The position numbers were made by a program, and so were the translations under genes. Of a DNA stretch of 64,000 bases, positions 31,073-41,900 are shown in pieces. The first letter of the stretch is position 1. Every line of letters starts with the position of its first letter. This DNA comes from Pythium myriotylum (taxonomy: Eukaryota > Oomycota > Peronosporomycetes > Pythiales > Pythiaceae). The DNA lies in contig JALJCQ010000011.1 in NCBI GenBank assembly GCA_023091665.1, positions 1,054,001-1,118,000 on the forward strand, read 5' to 3'. The notes beneath the pieces are model-generated. The model saw nothing but the letters and a program-made list of their open reading frames with translations, was not told the origin of the DNA and did not search any database.

Positions 31073-32357
31073 CTAATGAGAACCTTTGGCTCGTCGAGGC
31101 CGCGTGTTGCGGCGAGTTGTCGTCTCTTCTTCGTGAGGCTTGCGCTTGTTCAAACGAGAACTTCGTCTGCCTCGAGGCGATTCGGCCACTTCATCCTCTT
31201 CATCGTCCTCCTCTTCCTCGGCATCGTCCCCGGCGTCCTGATACTCATCATCATCGTCTTTCTCTTCGGCCTGGACATCATCTGCAAACCACATAGTCAA
31301 TAGATATACTTGTCTTAATGCAGCCATCAGAACATACCATCGGAGCCATCATCTGCATATTGCACTCCCTTTTTGGGTTGTTTCTTGGCGTGCTTTCCAG
31401 TCGGCGGTCGCCCACGCCCTCGCTTTGCTGTAGCTGCAGATGCGCTGCGACCAATTGTTGACTCAATGATTTCGACTTCGTCATCCTCGTCCTCCTCGGC
31501 GCTGGCCCCACTGCCGTTCGCCTTCGCGTGGCCAGCAGCGAGCAACGTGTTCGCCGAGTCCTTGGCAAAGTCATAGCCGTAGAGGACACGGTAGCGCTGG
31601 CTGAAGATGCGATAAGCCTCGAACCACTTCTCATCGTCTCCACCGACAAGCTCAAGTTTGTGGGCCGCCAACGATTTTGTGTAGCGACTAGAAAACTCGA
31701 TGGGAAGAGTGCCATTCCCACTGAAGAGCACCGGTGAACCGCCGGCGATGGCTCGTTGAGTGCCTTCGACGTATGCCGGGAAGCTCTTGCCGATGTTCTT
31801 GGACGCGCGCTCGTCAAAGCCTTCTTTGAAGCTCACGATGTTTTTCTTCTGCATCCAGCACCTCGACCGCTTCTCTTCGTTGTACGAATCGAAGAACTCG
31901 ACGTAGACCTTGGACTCGGCGTTGAGTGCCTCAGCCGCCGACTTGCGCGTGGGCGCTCGGAGCACCACAAAGGCTGGCCACCACGGCCACTTGGTGAGTT
32001 TGGCCCAGCACTTCTTGACCATGGTGAACATGTGGAGCGGCGCGAGGCGCTGCGCCGAGAGCGGGACCCACTCGTTGTACTCGTCGCCCCAGCCGTCGTA
32101 CTTGATCTCCACCTGCGCCAACTACGCGTGAGAGTCGCCTCGAGACCCATTCGCTCGACCGCACGCTACCATATCTTCTTCCTCGCGACTCACGTCCACG
32201 ATCTTGCCCGTGTTCCAGATGCCTTCGTTGTCCAGGACGTCTGCGCAGGCACGAGCGTGAGACGGGCGCGTGGGGACAAAGAGACCGCGCGGCGACACGC
32301 ACCCACGCGCAGCCCGAGCTCCATGGGGAGCAGCGGGCGCTCCTCCTTGTCGGCCAT
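31073..32357 (-). CDS. Tudor-knot plus PWWP chromatin-reader protein, short form
   Basis: Exons on the complement: 32303-32357, 32194-32240, 31338-32112 and 31073-31281, 361 residues. The acceptor before 32112 could instead be at 32121, adding three residues. The N-terminus (MELGLRVGD..EGIWNTGKIVD..VEIKYDGWGDEYNEWVPL) and the KCWAKLTKWPWWPAF core match the longer paralog at 25296-28099 block for block, with introns at the same places. Residues after the PWWP form a helical domain (WFEAYRIFSQRYRVLYGYDF). An AT-hook-like basic stretch (KRGRGRPPTGK) and a very acidic segment precede a basic end (RRNTRPRRAKGSH). The family recognises methylated lysines on nucleosomes; a nuclear role is likely. 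Confidence 0.82.
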
Positions 32358-32570
32358 GGCGCTCGGGTCTCGACGAATCACTTCCCGCGTTCTGGACGAG
32401 CAGCTCCAAGGGGCTAGTATTGAAAATGGAAGCGGATTTGAAAAATGGTGTCAAGAATGTCGAAAATGTCAGGAAACAGACGCACGACGAAGTGAGTGCG
32501 ATCAATGCGATGAATGAATGGTCTAATCTATGCTACAGGTTGCAGTCGGTAGGATACACGCACGCAGGGC

Positions 32571-33086
32571 TCAGACGGTGGCGACGGGCAGCACGGTGTG
32601 CGAGCTGGAGCGGAAGGGCCCGAGCGGGACGCAGTCCAGACTCTCGCGCGCGTCCTTGGGCTTGTCTATCCGCACTTCGACGACCTCGGCCGAGCCGTGC
32701 TTCTTGGATTCCCAGTCGGCGAACCACTGGGCCGTCTCGTCGAGCAGCGGGTAGAAGTAGGGCTTGTGGATCTTCTTGACGCCCTTGTTGCGACGGTGCA
32801 TGAGCGTCTTCTTCGCCTGCGCCGGTCGCTTCTCTCGCCGGAAGAGCGACCGCAGCGAGAAGAGCGCCGACTTGTCTTCCTCGTTCTTGGGCAGCGAGTC
32901 GCCGTCCATCAGCGCCGCCGTCTCGCCCGCAGCGCGCAGTTCGCTCTCGTTGGCCTCGTCGTCGTCCTCGCTCTCGCTGCCGGGACGCACGTCTTGATGT
33001 CTTCGATAGGCAATCACCGCGACTCCGACGGCCATCAGCAGCACGGCGCCGATGGCGATCAGCACCGCGGGCTCCATGATTGGCAT
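32571..33086 (-). CDS. Single-pass membrane protein with acidic linker and basic C-terminus
   Basis: Single exon. Starting at MPIMEPAV (33086) or MEPAV (33077) gives 171 or 168 residues. One membrane helix lies directly at the N-terminus (AVLIAIGAVLLMAVGVAVIA), followed by YRRHQ, so the topology is probably N-out/C-in. An acidic stretch (SESEDDDEANESE) follows, then a strongly basic region (FRREKRPAQAKK..HRRNKGVKKIHK) and a compact C-terminal part (YFYPLLDETAQWFADWESKK). I do not recognise it. The + strand between 32571 and the Tudor/PWWP start at 32357 holds nothing I can call. The gene is divergent from the ankyrin gene at 33542. Confidence 0.65.
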   Translation of the reverse strand: MPIMEPAVLIAIGAVLLMAVGVAVIAYRRHQDVRPGSESEDDDEANESELRAAGETAALMDGDSLPKNEEDKSALFSLRSLFRREKRPAQAKKTLMHRRNKGVKKIHKPYFYPLLDETAQWFADWESKKHGSAEVVEVRIDKPKDARESLDCVPLGPFRSSSHTVLPVATV

Positions 33087-33541
33087 CCGCGCGCGCGACC
33101 TCCGACGGCTCCGGTCGGCAGATCGCGGCGACAGCGCGCGGCCTTTGGGCGGATGCGAAGCGACGGAACGGGACGCAGCGGCGGCGGAGAGGCGGAGCGC
33201 GAGGCCGTGGCCAGCGAGATAGCGAGCGCCTGGTCGTCGGGGCAGATGGCCGCCAGCCCCAATTGAGCGTCGGCCCGGACCTCTTCGCATATCCCACGAC
33301 CATCACTCCGATTAGCTCGCACACTTCAGTCCGGCTAAGTACGACTCAGAACCAAGACCGACTTGGCCCGTTTTTACGCAAAGGAAAGATTTTACAGTTG
33401 TAGACAAACTCTTTAAGTTCGCATATATGTCTAGGTTTGTAATTTTGGCGACTACCTCCGCGTGGGTGTCGGTTGCAGGGGGCGAGAACACGTAGCTGCT
33501 CGGCAGCAAGACAGACGCGGACTCGCTCTCTCGCCGCCACC
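33087..33541. other. Divergent promoter region with initiator-like 14-mer
   Basis: 455 bp between the membrane protein and the ankyrin gene. It carries an exact copy (33298-33311) of the 14-mer GACCATCACTCCGA found upstream of the LRAT-RING gene. Otherwise no gene is seen. Confidence 0.5.
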
Positions 33542-34762
33542 ATGTTCAGCTTCATCGCCGACAAGCTCAATGTGAAGAGCCTGGGCGAGATGATCGCGCC
33601 CACGTACACGCCCGAGCAGGAGCTGCACGCGGCCATCGAGGAAGGGCTCGAGGACAAGTTCATTCGGCTCCTCGACGAGCAAAACCTCTCGCCGCACACG
33701 GCCAACGCCGCGGGCAACCAGCCCATCCACACGGCCGCCTACTACGGCCGCGTGCGCATCATCGAGAACCTGCTCTCGCGCGGCATCGACGTCAACGCCT
33801 CGGGCCCGCGCGAGAACACGCCGCTCCACTTTGCGGCCTCGCAGAGCCACTTCGAGGCCGTCAAGTTCCTCGTCAACGCCGGCGCGAATCCCGCCACGCG
33901 CAACCGCAACGGAAAGACCGCGTACGACGTCGCCAAGGGAGACAGCATCCGCCAGTACCTGCTGCCGCTCCAGTTCCGCCACGAAGACCCGAATCTCGCC
34001 AAGTCGTATCTGCCGCCTGGCATCACGCCGTCCGTCGACCCGCTCGCGCCGCGCCCGGAGATCGCGCCTCCGCCGATGGCCGGCATGCCATACAACCAGG
34101 GAGCTCCGGCGCCTCCGCAGCCCGCTGCGTTCAACCCGCTCTACGCGGCCCCGACGCACTCGGCGATCCCGCGCGGACCTGCTCCACGCATCAACCGCGG
34201 CGAATACCGACCGATCCAGGCGGACGGCTTCGGCACCAGCGTCGGCAACGAGGAGCTTACCGCCAAGTACGGCAACACGCGCGAGGTCAAGGTGACGGCG
34301 CCCCCGCCGCCGTTTGGAGCTCCTCCAGTGTCAGGCGGCGCCCCGGCTCCGTCGCCTCCTCCGGTCGCGTCGGCAGACGGCTCCAACCCCTTCTCCGCCG
34401 CGGCGCGCGGACCACCGACCTCGGGTGGCTACACGGGCTATGGCGCCGCGCCCGGCTCAGCTGGTCGCGTCGCGCCGCCGCAGTTCAAGATCTTCAACCC
34501 GAAGATCGTCTCGAACAACGCCGCGCCGGCGCCCGAGCCTGCTGCCAACGCCTACGGCGGGTACGCGCCTCAGCAGGGCGGCTACGCACCTCCGGCCCCG
34601 CCTCAGCACGGCGGCTACGCGCAGCAAGCGCCGCCGCCGCAGCAGCAGCAGTACGCCCCGCGCGGCCCCTACGGCGCGCCTCCGAACGGCGGGCTCGACT
34701 CGGTGCCGCTGGACGGCGACGAGGTCACATTATCCGCATCGTCCGCGAGCGTGCTGCAATAG
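33542..34762 (+). CDS. Ankyrin-repeat protein with Pro/Gly/Tyr-rich C-terminus
   Basis: Single exon of 406 residues with an ideal start context (GCCGCCACCATG). A helical N-terminus (IADKLNVKSLGEMIAP) precedes about three ankyrin repeats (residues 57-140: NQPIHTAAYYGRVRIIENLL, NTPLHFAASQSHFEAVKFL, GKTAYDVAKG), which form a protein-binding surface. The rest is disordered and Pro/Ala-rich, with YGGYAPQQGGYAPP-type repeats between about 355 and 390 that resemble coat or RNA-granule tails prone to phase separation. Very high GC and strong codon bias hint at high expression. No enzyme domain is present; it is probably an adaptor. Confidence 0.8.
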   Translation: MFSFIADKLNVKSLGEMIAPTYTPEQELHAAIEEGLEDKFIRLLDEQNLSPHTANAAGNQPIHTAAYYGRVRIIENLLSRGIDVNASGPRENTPLHFAASQSHFEAVKFLVNAGANPATRNRNGKTAYDVAKGDSIRQYLLPLQFRHEDPNLAKSYLPPGITPSVDPLAPRPEIAPPPMAGMPYNQGAPAPPQPAAFNPLYAAPTHSAIPRGPAPRINRGEYRPIQADGFGTSVGNEELTAKYGNTREVKVTAPPPPFGAPPVSGGAPAPSPPPVASADGSNPFSAAARGPPTSGGYTGYGAAPGSAGRVAPPQFKIFNPKIVSNNAAPAPEPAANAYGGYAPQQGGYAPPAPPQHGGYAQQAPPPQQQQYAPRGPYGAPPNGGLDSVPLDGDEVTLSASSASVLQ

Positions 34763-34969
34763 AGAAGCAACTTGTCTGTCCCTGTATCCCTTTGCGCGCG
34801 CTCCTAATACACGGCGCCTTGTCCTCGTGTCCAGCGCAGCCTGCTGATCATCCATGCCATGGCCTCTCCTGACTGTCTCGATCTCGCCTGAGTGACGGGC
34901 TACTAATGTGGCTCCAGCCTTACCGCCAAAGCTCTCGCCTCCCAATACGCGAATTGCGCCACGTCCGCG

Positions 34970-35839
34970 ATGGCCGAGCCCCCGAAGAAGCCGCTGCAGT
35001 CGCTGTCCTTTGAGGAACTGTCGATCCTCAACGAGCGCAAGGAGGCCATCAAGAAGGACCATCTCGCGTACGTGGACGCGCATCCGGAGATCAAGACGCT
35101 ACTCAGCGCCTTCATGTCGGCGCTGCTCGTGGAGAAGCCGCGCGACGTGCTCGCCTTCGCCAAGGAGCACTTCGCGACCTACAAGCCCAACTACGCAGAG
35201 GTACGGTATCGTCTGGAAACTGCAGCCCTCGTCGCGGCGCTGACAGCCTCGCCGTGCTAGCTCGAGCCGCTCGTGATCGCCGGCCCCTCGGGCGTGGGCA
35301 AGGGCACGCTCATCAACCTGCTGCTCCAGAAGTTCCCCAACACGTTCGGCTTCAGCGTGAGTCACACGACGCGCGGCCCTCGCGCTGGCGAGGAAGACGG
35401 CGTCGCCTACCACTTCCGCTCCAAGGAGCAGGTGGAGCGCGAGATCGACGAGGGCAAGTTCATCGAGTACGCCCACGTGCACGACAACATCTACGGCACG
35501 AGCAAGCGCTCGGTCGAGCACGTGCAGGAGCAGGGCAAGATCTGCATCCTGGACATCGACATCCAGGGCGTGCAGCTTGTCAAGAAGGCCGGGCTCCGAT
35601 GCAAGTTCCTATTTATCGCGCCGCCGTCGATCGCCGAGCTGGAGAAGCGGCTGCGCGGCCGCGGCACCGAGAGCGAGGACAAGGTCAAGCTGCGCGTGCA
35701 GAACGCAGCGGGCGAGCTGGCCTTTGCGCAGCAGCCCGGTGCCTTCGACGCGACGCTCGTCAACACAGACCTCGACGAGACGTACGCCTCGCTGCTCAAG
35801 ACGCTCGAGGCCTGGTACCCAGGCGTCGACTTTTCGTAG
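34970..35839 (+). CDS. Guanylate kinase with N-terminal RIIa/DPY-30-type docking domain
   Basis: Exons 34970-35200 and 35261-35839 (intron 60 nt), 269 residues. The C-terminal 190 residues are a full GMP kinase (GMP + ATP to GDP + ADP): P-loop GPSGVGKGT (85-93), SVSHTTRGPRAGEEDGVAYHF-type GMP-binding segment, KFIEYAHVHDNIYGTSKRSV, and the lid RLRGRGTES. The N-terminal 77 residues include EKPRDVLAFAKEHFATY, the pattern of the RIIa/DPY-30 dimerisation-docking helix pair, which binds amphipathic helices of AKAP or radial-spoke type in flagella. Other nucleotide kinases carry such modules in flagellated eukaryotes. The exon break falls exactly between the two domains, at phase 0. A flagellar GTP-supply role is inference. 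Confidence 0.88.
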
Positions 35840-35932
35840 GCGCGTCGGCTCAGCAGGCGGTAGAAGGTTGTAACGCTCGAGCGAAATGGATGCACGAAGG
35901 GACATTTAATTGGAAATCGCCTCTGGTCTCTC

Positions 35933-38900
35933 TCAGCTGATGCGGTACTCGACCTCCAGCACTTCTTCCCCTTGCACGACAGCGTTGCGGCCACTCGCAG
36001 CCACGCTCAGGCGACGCCGCTCGCGGTTGGCGAGGTTCGTCGCCATGGACTGGCGGTGCTTGAATTTCGGAGACCAGGGCGAGCTGTTGGCGCTGTGCTT
36101 GTTGGTGGCCACGAGCGGCTGCGTCACGCCCATGGTGATCGCCTCCTGGATCGCTCGCATCCAGCTCGCCTTTTCGACCTTCGATCCGCACGTCACCAAC
36201 ACCACGACAGATCCTCCCTTGCTCGCGTCAACCACGAACGAGTGCTTCAACGCAACCTCGCTCTCACCAGAGTCAGTGCTTGGAGCTTCGAAGACTTGCG
36301 CGTCGGTTAGCACGATTGATCGAGTGGCTCGGTCCACGAGGCCGAGGTCGTAGATAGCTGTGTCGTCTGGAAATTCGCGAAGCACGTTGTCTTCTAGGGT
36401 CACAATGCGCCGCCGATGGCGATGAATGAATAACCGAAGAAACTGTTCCTGTATGAAGCCGTGAACGAGCGCTTGTGGTGGCACTTCAACCATGTGCAAC
36501 AGACCGTGTCTCCTCCCCATGGGTGAGAGCGAGAAGGGGGCCTTCGGTGATCGATACCCACGACGGGGGATTGACCGAGGAGGCTTAGCAGCCCATCCAG
36601 CAGCCACGATTCGTGGCGAAGTGACGGCATCAACGACCTGGCCAGGGTCGTTGAGTCGTGGCAGAAGACGAGGAGAGATGCTGGAAGGTCGATGCGTTGA
36701 GGATGAGAGAAGCGGCTCCTCATCGATGTAGTACTTGCCTTGTGAATGGAGTTTGCACGGCGACGGATCGAGGCGAATGGATCGAAAGGGCGAGGCTGGA
36801 GACTGAAGTTCGGCATGGAGCATTCTCCTCAAGTCCATCACGAGGTCGACACCACGGTCGTCGCTGCAAGTAATATCACCAAACTCGGCTGCATTTCCGT
36901 AGAAGTCGACTACGAAGGTGTTTTTGGATGTCCCCGACGACGCCGACGTTGGTTTTTTCGGTGCTGTTTGAGATACAGACGGCGTGCGAGGTCGGCTGTG
37001 TCCGGATCCATTGCGCTTTACTACATTCGGCAAAGTCACTTGCAACGTGATTCGGCTACTGGACGACGCTGCGGTCGTCTCTGGTGCAGAGGTTTCGTCG
37101 GATTTGGTCGTTTCTGCATCCACCGTGCACTGTAGGGTGTGGTTATTGCTGTTTGCTCGTTTGTGGAGACGTTGATTGCGTCGAAGTCCTGGTTCGTCCG
37201 GGAACGAACCGCGCAATGCTGCTGTTGGTAACGATCTAGCTCCGTCATGGAGTTGATAGTGCTCCAGGTGGTGGGTTGCACGGTAGGCGACATCCAGGTC
37301 TGAGTTTGGTCGTGTGGACGTCCCGTCGGCTGGATCTTCGTTTAATTTGTCTTCACCATCACCCTCTTCATTCTGTTCTTGTTGATCTTTAGCCTCCTTG
37401 TGGATCTTTCCAAGGTTTATTGGCTTGGACGCCAAGACTCTCCCGTGAGGGATTGCTGGTGTTTCGAGCAGCTTCGACGATGGCTCCCTGCTGGGTTCCC
37501 GTCCGTTCAAGTTTCTTCTTACCATTTCTGGCCTCGCCTTGTTGGCTACGAGAGATTGCAACTGCGCTCGTTTGCTTGTCCGCTGCATTGAGAAATGCAG
37601 TGACGGTAAGAAAGCCACTGTGTTTTCGCCGCTTGCCATGTGACCGAGCTCAGCATTGCGCTTATCGTTCATCAATCTCACGATGGTTCGGCGAGCGTTA
37701 GCAACTTGGTCGCGATACAACGCCGCGAGTACTTCACTGCATTCCTCTAGTTGGGAAAGGTGTGACTTTGGGAGGATTGAGCGAAGTCTCTCCACTGCAA
37801 TACGCGTAATTGACACTCGAGCAGAGACTGCATGAAGCGAGAACGGTATGTGACCAGGTCCTTGGAGCCAAAATATGTGGCCTTCACGAACGTCAGCGAT
37901 CGTCGCGAGCACACGAATCTCTTGGGTATGCTCTGGCCTTGTAGGTTTCCGTGGGTCATCATTGTCGTCGTATTGCGGCCCGTTCTCGTTGCCTTCGTGG
38001 GTGTGCACTGTTACTTTACTCTTGATAGAGCACTCACCATCCTTGAGCAGAATGACCTCGCTCTTGGTAATCGGTTGATTTTGTTCGAGGATCTCTGTTT
38101 GGGTGCAGTCCACGGTCAGGCTAAAGAGATTTCACTATCACTGTCCAGCTACAAGACGTGCAACGTACGTGATCCGCGATCAAAAGTCTCGTTCCTCAAG
38201 GCGTGGTAGAGGCTGGAAACTTTCTCGATCTCGAGTTTCGCGAAGAACCCGACGCCGCCGTTGCGAAGGTATGCAATAAGTCGCTGCATCTCGTCGGCTT
38301 GAGGCCAATGCCGGAGAAACAAGTCTCCTGGGAGCGAAAGCAACTTCGTCGGCTCAAGTCCAATTGCGAGGATGTGGCTGCGTGAAGCCTCAGCGACCAG
38401 AATCTCGAACTCGCCGAAGCCACTGCCAGCAGTGACTTCTTGTAGACACTGGTCCATGTTCGACGCAAGGATCGCGTAGTGGTTGTTCCCACTGCTAGCT
38501 GCCGCCGCACTAGATCCCGAGGCCACCGATACGGAACCGTGTTTTCCGATAGACTGGGCACCGCTTCCGAGCGTCGCTACTGTGCTACCTACCGCGACTC
38601 CATTACCGTGAAGGGCACTTTTTGGAAAGAGTCCGACTCGTCCGCTGAGCACGAAGTAGAACCGCAGTGATGTTGTGGGTGAGGTCGGCTCGACGGATAG
38701 TCGCGCGTCCGTTTTGTACGCGTTGGCGAACCGCTCAACTGCCTCGAAGCGCGCCCCCACGCAGATCTCCCGTTTGATGGCATCCGGGAGATCTTGTAGC
38801 ATCGGGATTTCTGTGATTGCGCGCATGGTCAGGTAGTACCGCTGGTTGAGGATGTTTTTGAAGAGGTCGAAGAGCTTGGGTGTCTTGGATGCCGATGCCT

Positions 38901-41900
38901 TCCGAGCCGACATGACGATCTGTTCCGCAAGTTGCCACTTACTCTTGGCTGCTCTTGCCCGGCCGCGTAGCTCCTGCTCGATCTCTTCATCCGTTTTTGC
39001 TCGAACGGAGAGGAAGGCGGAACGATCGATGCACAAAACTTGGACGCAGTTCAATGGCTGGAGCGAGGAAGACGACAACGCGGGATGGAGAGTGGATGTT
39101 GACGAAGTCGTTGAGATTGACGTGTCAGCCAGGATGTCGTGTGAACTACGATAAGCGATACGACCTAGAGACTCTTCGCCGTAGACATCTCCAGGGTGAA
39201 GGTGGCAGAGAACCGTACTCCCACTCAAGTCTGCGTGGTCTTCGTCGAGATCGTCGCCATGCAAGCTGTGCCTGGAGGATCGCCTGGATACTAATGAGGA
39301 GCCCCCTCCGCTACGACGCTGATCCAGTCGATGCGCTAGCGTCGCGCGACTGACAGCCGACTGGAAAGTCAGCGCTGTCACCGACTTCTTCCGTGGACTC
39401 GTCGGCTCGTTAGATGGTTCATCGATTGATCGACGTTTTTGCTCACTGACTGCAGCCTTGACGGAATGCACGAAGAGACTATCGCCTTTCCCTTGTCGGT
39501 GTAACCGCGTTGGCGAAGAGAGTGGCTGCTGCGCTGCGTTATCTGGTGCCTCTGACGCGTTGCTCGTCGTCACCATTCGAGTGACTTTGTGTTGTAGCAT
39601 TGCACGTTTGTGGTGCAAGCGGCGCGCATCTGCTCCTGCGTCTACGGAGCTGAGCTGGTGTGACGTCGTCGAGTAGTTACTCGTGACGTTGCGCTCGAGC
39701 ATGAGACTGCGCACACTCCGCTGGCTCGCGTCCAGTGCGCTTGCTACGCGCTCGTAATGCTGGCGCACGTACAGAGCGAGTGTGCCACCCACGACTATGA
39801 AGACGTGATCCACGATGTCGCCGTGACGAAGCAGACGCTCCCCGGCCTGTAAATGAATCAGCCTAGCGCTCCGCAGCAGGAGCTGCTTCCTCGACGAAGA
39901 GAAACACGACAGCCATGCGAGTGGTGTCGGACTGGTCTCGACGAAGCGCAGCAATGTAGTCGGCACCAGCTGTACATGGAACTCACGTCGACCTCCAGCA
40001 ATCACAATCGTTCGCGAGGGATGATCTACTGGCCGGGGTTCCTCAAGGGCGACCGATCCGGCCATACGCAGCAAATCGTAGGGGGCCAAGTCGATCCCGG
40101 GCGCATGTTTCTTGATTAGCTGCGAATATGCAGCCTCGTCAATGACCAGCAACTCGCACGGGGTCTGAGCGACGACCGTTGCGGGGCTCTTCGTGAAGTC
40201 TTGGAGTACTCCCATCCGGAAGGCGTTGTGTGAGTGTAGCGTCTGCAAGTGAACGCCGTACATGGCCGACCGGTGGCGCGTGAGCACAGAAGGCGCTTGG
40301 GCAGCCTTGTTGGCGTCGCCTTCATCATCGTCGTAAGACTGATGCTTCGTGAGCAAGTGGTGGAAGCTCGAAAACTGGCAGAACGAGTGGTTCCTGAACA
40401 TTTCTGTCGTCGCACCCATGTTTTCGAGCGAGAATACACGCAAGAATCCGCTGATCAGCATTACAAGCGAGGTCGTTGGCTCGCTCTCATGGCAAACAAT
40501 CTCCCCCGGTCGCTTGTGGACGATAGCAGCTTGGGACAGCAGTTCGCGGAGGAGGAAATGTGGGAGAGAGTTGATGTAACCCATCCGCTGTATCAGTGTT
40601 GTTAGTGCATCAGTGTGACCACTAGCATGGATCACGTTCTCTCCGGTGTTCTCGCTCTCCTCACTTGCCTGCGTGGATGTCCGGCGAGTCATGGCCGTGA
40701 GCGACTTCCGCTTTTCGTTAATAGCAGACGCTCTTGGTGGATGGGCAGCGATGAAGTCGGCATGTCGGTGGAATAGCGAGCCAGCATCGTGAATCAGCTC
40801 GTCGCGCACCGGTGTGAGCCAGCGCTCGACGCAAGCACGCGGAATCGTCAGCACTAACGTGTCAGAATCCGCTAGCATGGTGGACTGAGGTTTCCGAGGG
40901 TCTAGTCCGAACATGTCGCCAGCCATCACCGCGATGTCTTGGCCGTCAGGGCGTGAGAATCGCAACGCACCGTAGAGGACTACACACACTTCATCAGGCT
41001 CAAGGGTTTCGCTGAGTGAGATAAAGGGACTTCCGGAATGGAATTGAACCATCTCCATCCCGTGCGCTAGCCGTTCGAGCACTAGCGGCGGGAACTGGAA
41101 GAATGCTTTATTTACGACGGGGTCTGCGCGTAGTCGCCAAAGGAGCTGGTAGAGATCTGTAAGTGAACGTGCAGAGGTCTGTTTGGCGTCAAAGAATGTC
41201 GGTGCCCACGCCACCATAAGAGACACCGGATCTCTTGGCTGTAAAGAGGTGCTTCCTGGAAGCTGGCTAAGCTGTCGCTGAGCTCGGAGCTGCGTGGCGT
41301 AAGCCTGTAATGTACGGTCTTCGGTGCATTTATCGTGGTACATTGCGTGTGATATGATGAGGACCTCAGTTGTGTCTTCTCCCGAGACGATGCGGATAGG
41401 AAGACGATTGGCAGTGAACGAATTCGCCTGGCTTCCCACTGAAGAGGCAAACTGATTATCGAGAGCGAGTCCTAAGGTCTGGTCACCGATGGTCTGACCT
41501 CGACGGATGGCGAACAAGGGTGCCTTGACCGCAGCACTACTGTGTGATGATTCGACCCTCTGCTGTTGTTGTTCAGGTGTCGACCTTGGACTTGCATTGG
41601 TCGTCACATCTTCCGTCGTGACACCACTCCAGTAAATGTCTAACCTCCCCGAGAGAACGATGGCGAATGAATGGATGGTTGAAGAATCTCCCGAAGAGCC
41701 AAACAGTAACTCTCCACGCTGCAGAAGACGGCGTGGTGCGCTCTGAAGTAGTGCCTGCTTGGCCATCTCACTTAAAGGCGAGAAGATGGCTAGGTGGGAG
41801 ATGTCTGTCGTCGCTGCTTCCTGCTCCCGAGACCACGTCAGAGACCAACTTGGAGGAATACTCTTTCCATGAGATGCGTACTCGTTGCGACTGTAGGAAG

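Noticed and set aside
35254..35940. Second + strand frame over the guanylate kinase
   Set aside because: Out-of-frame shadow of a clearly identified kinase exon.
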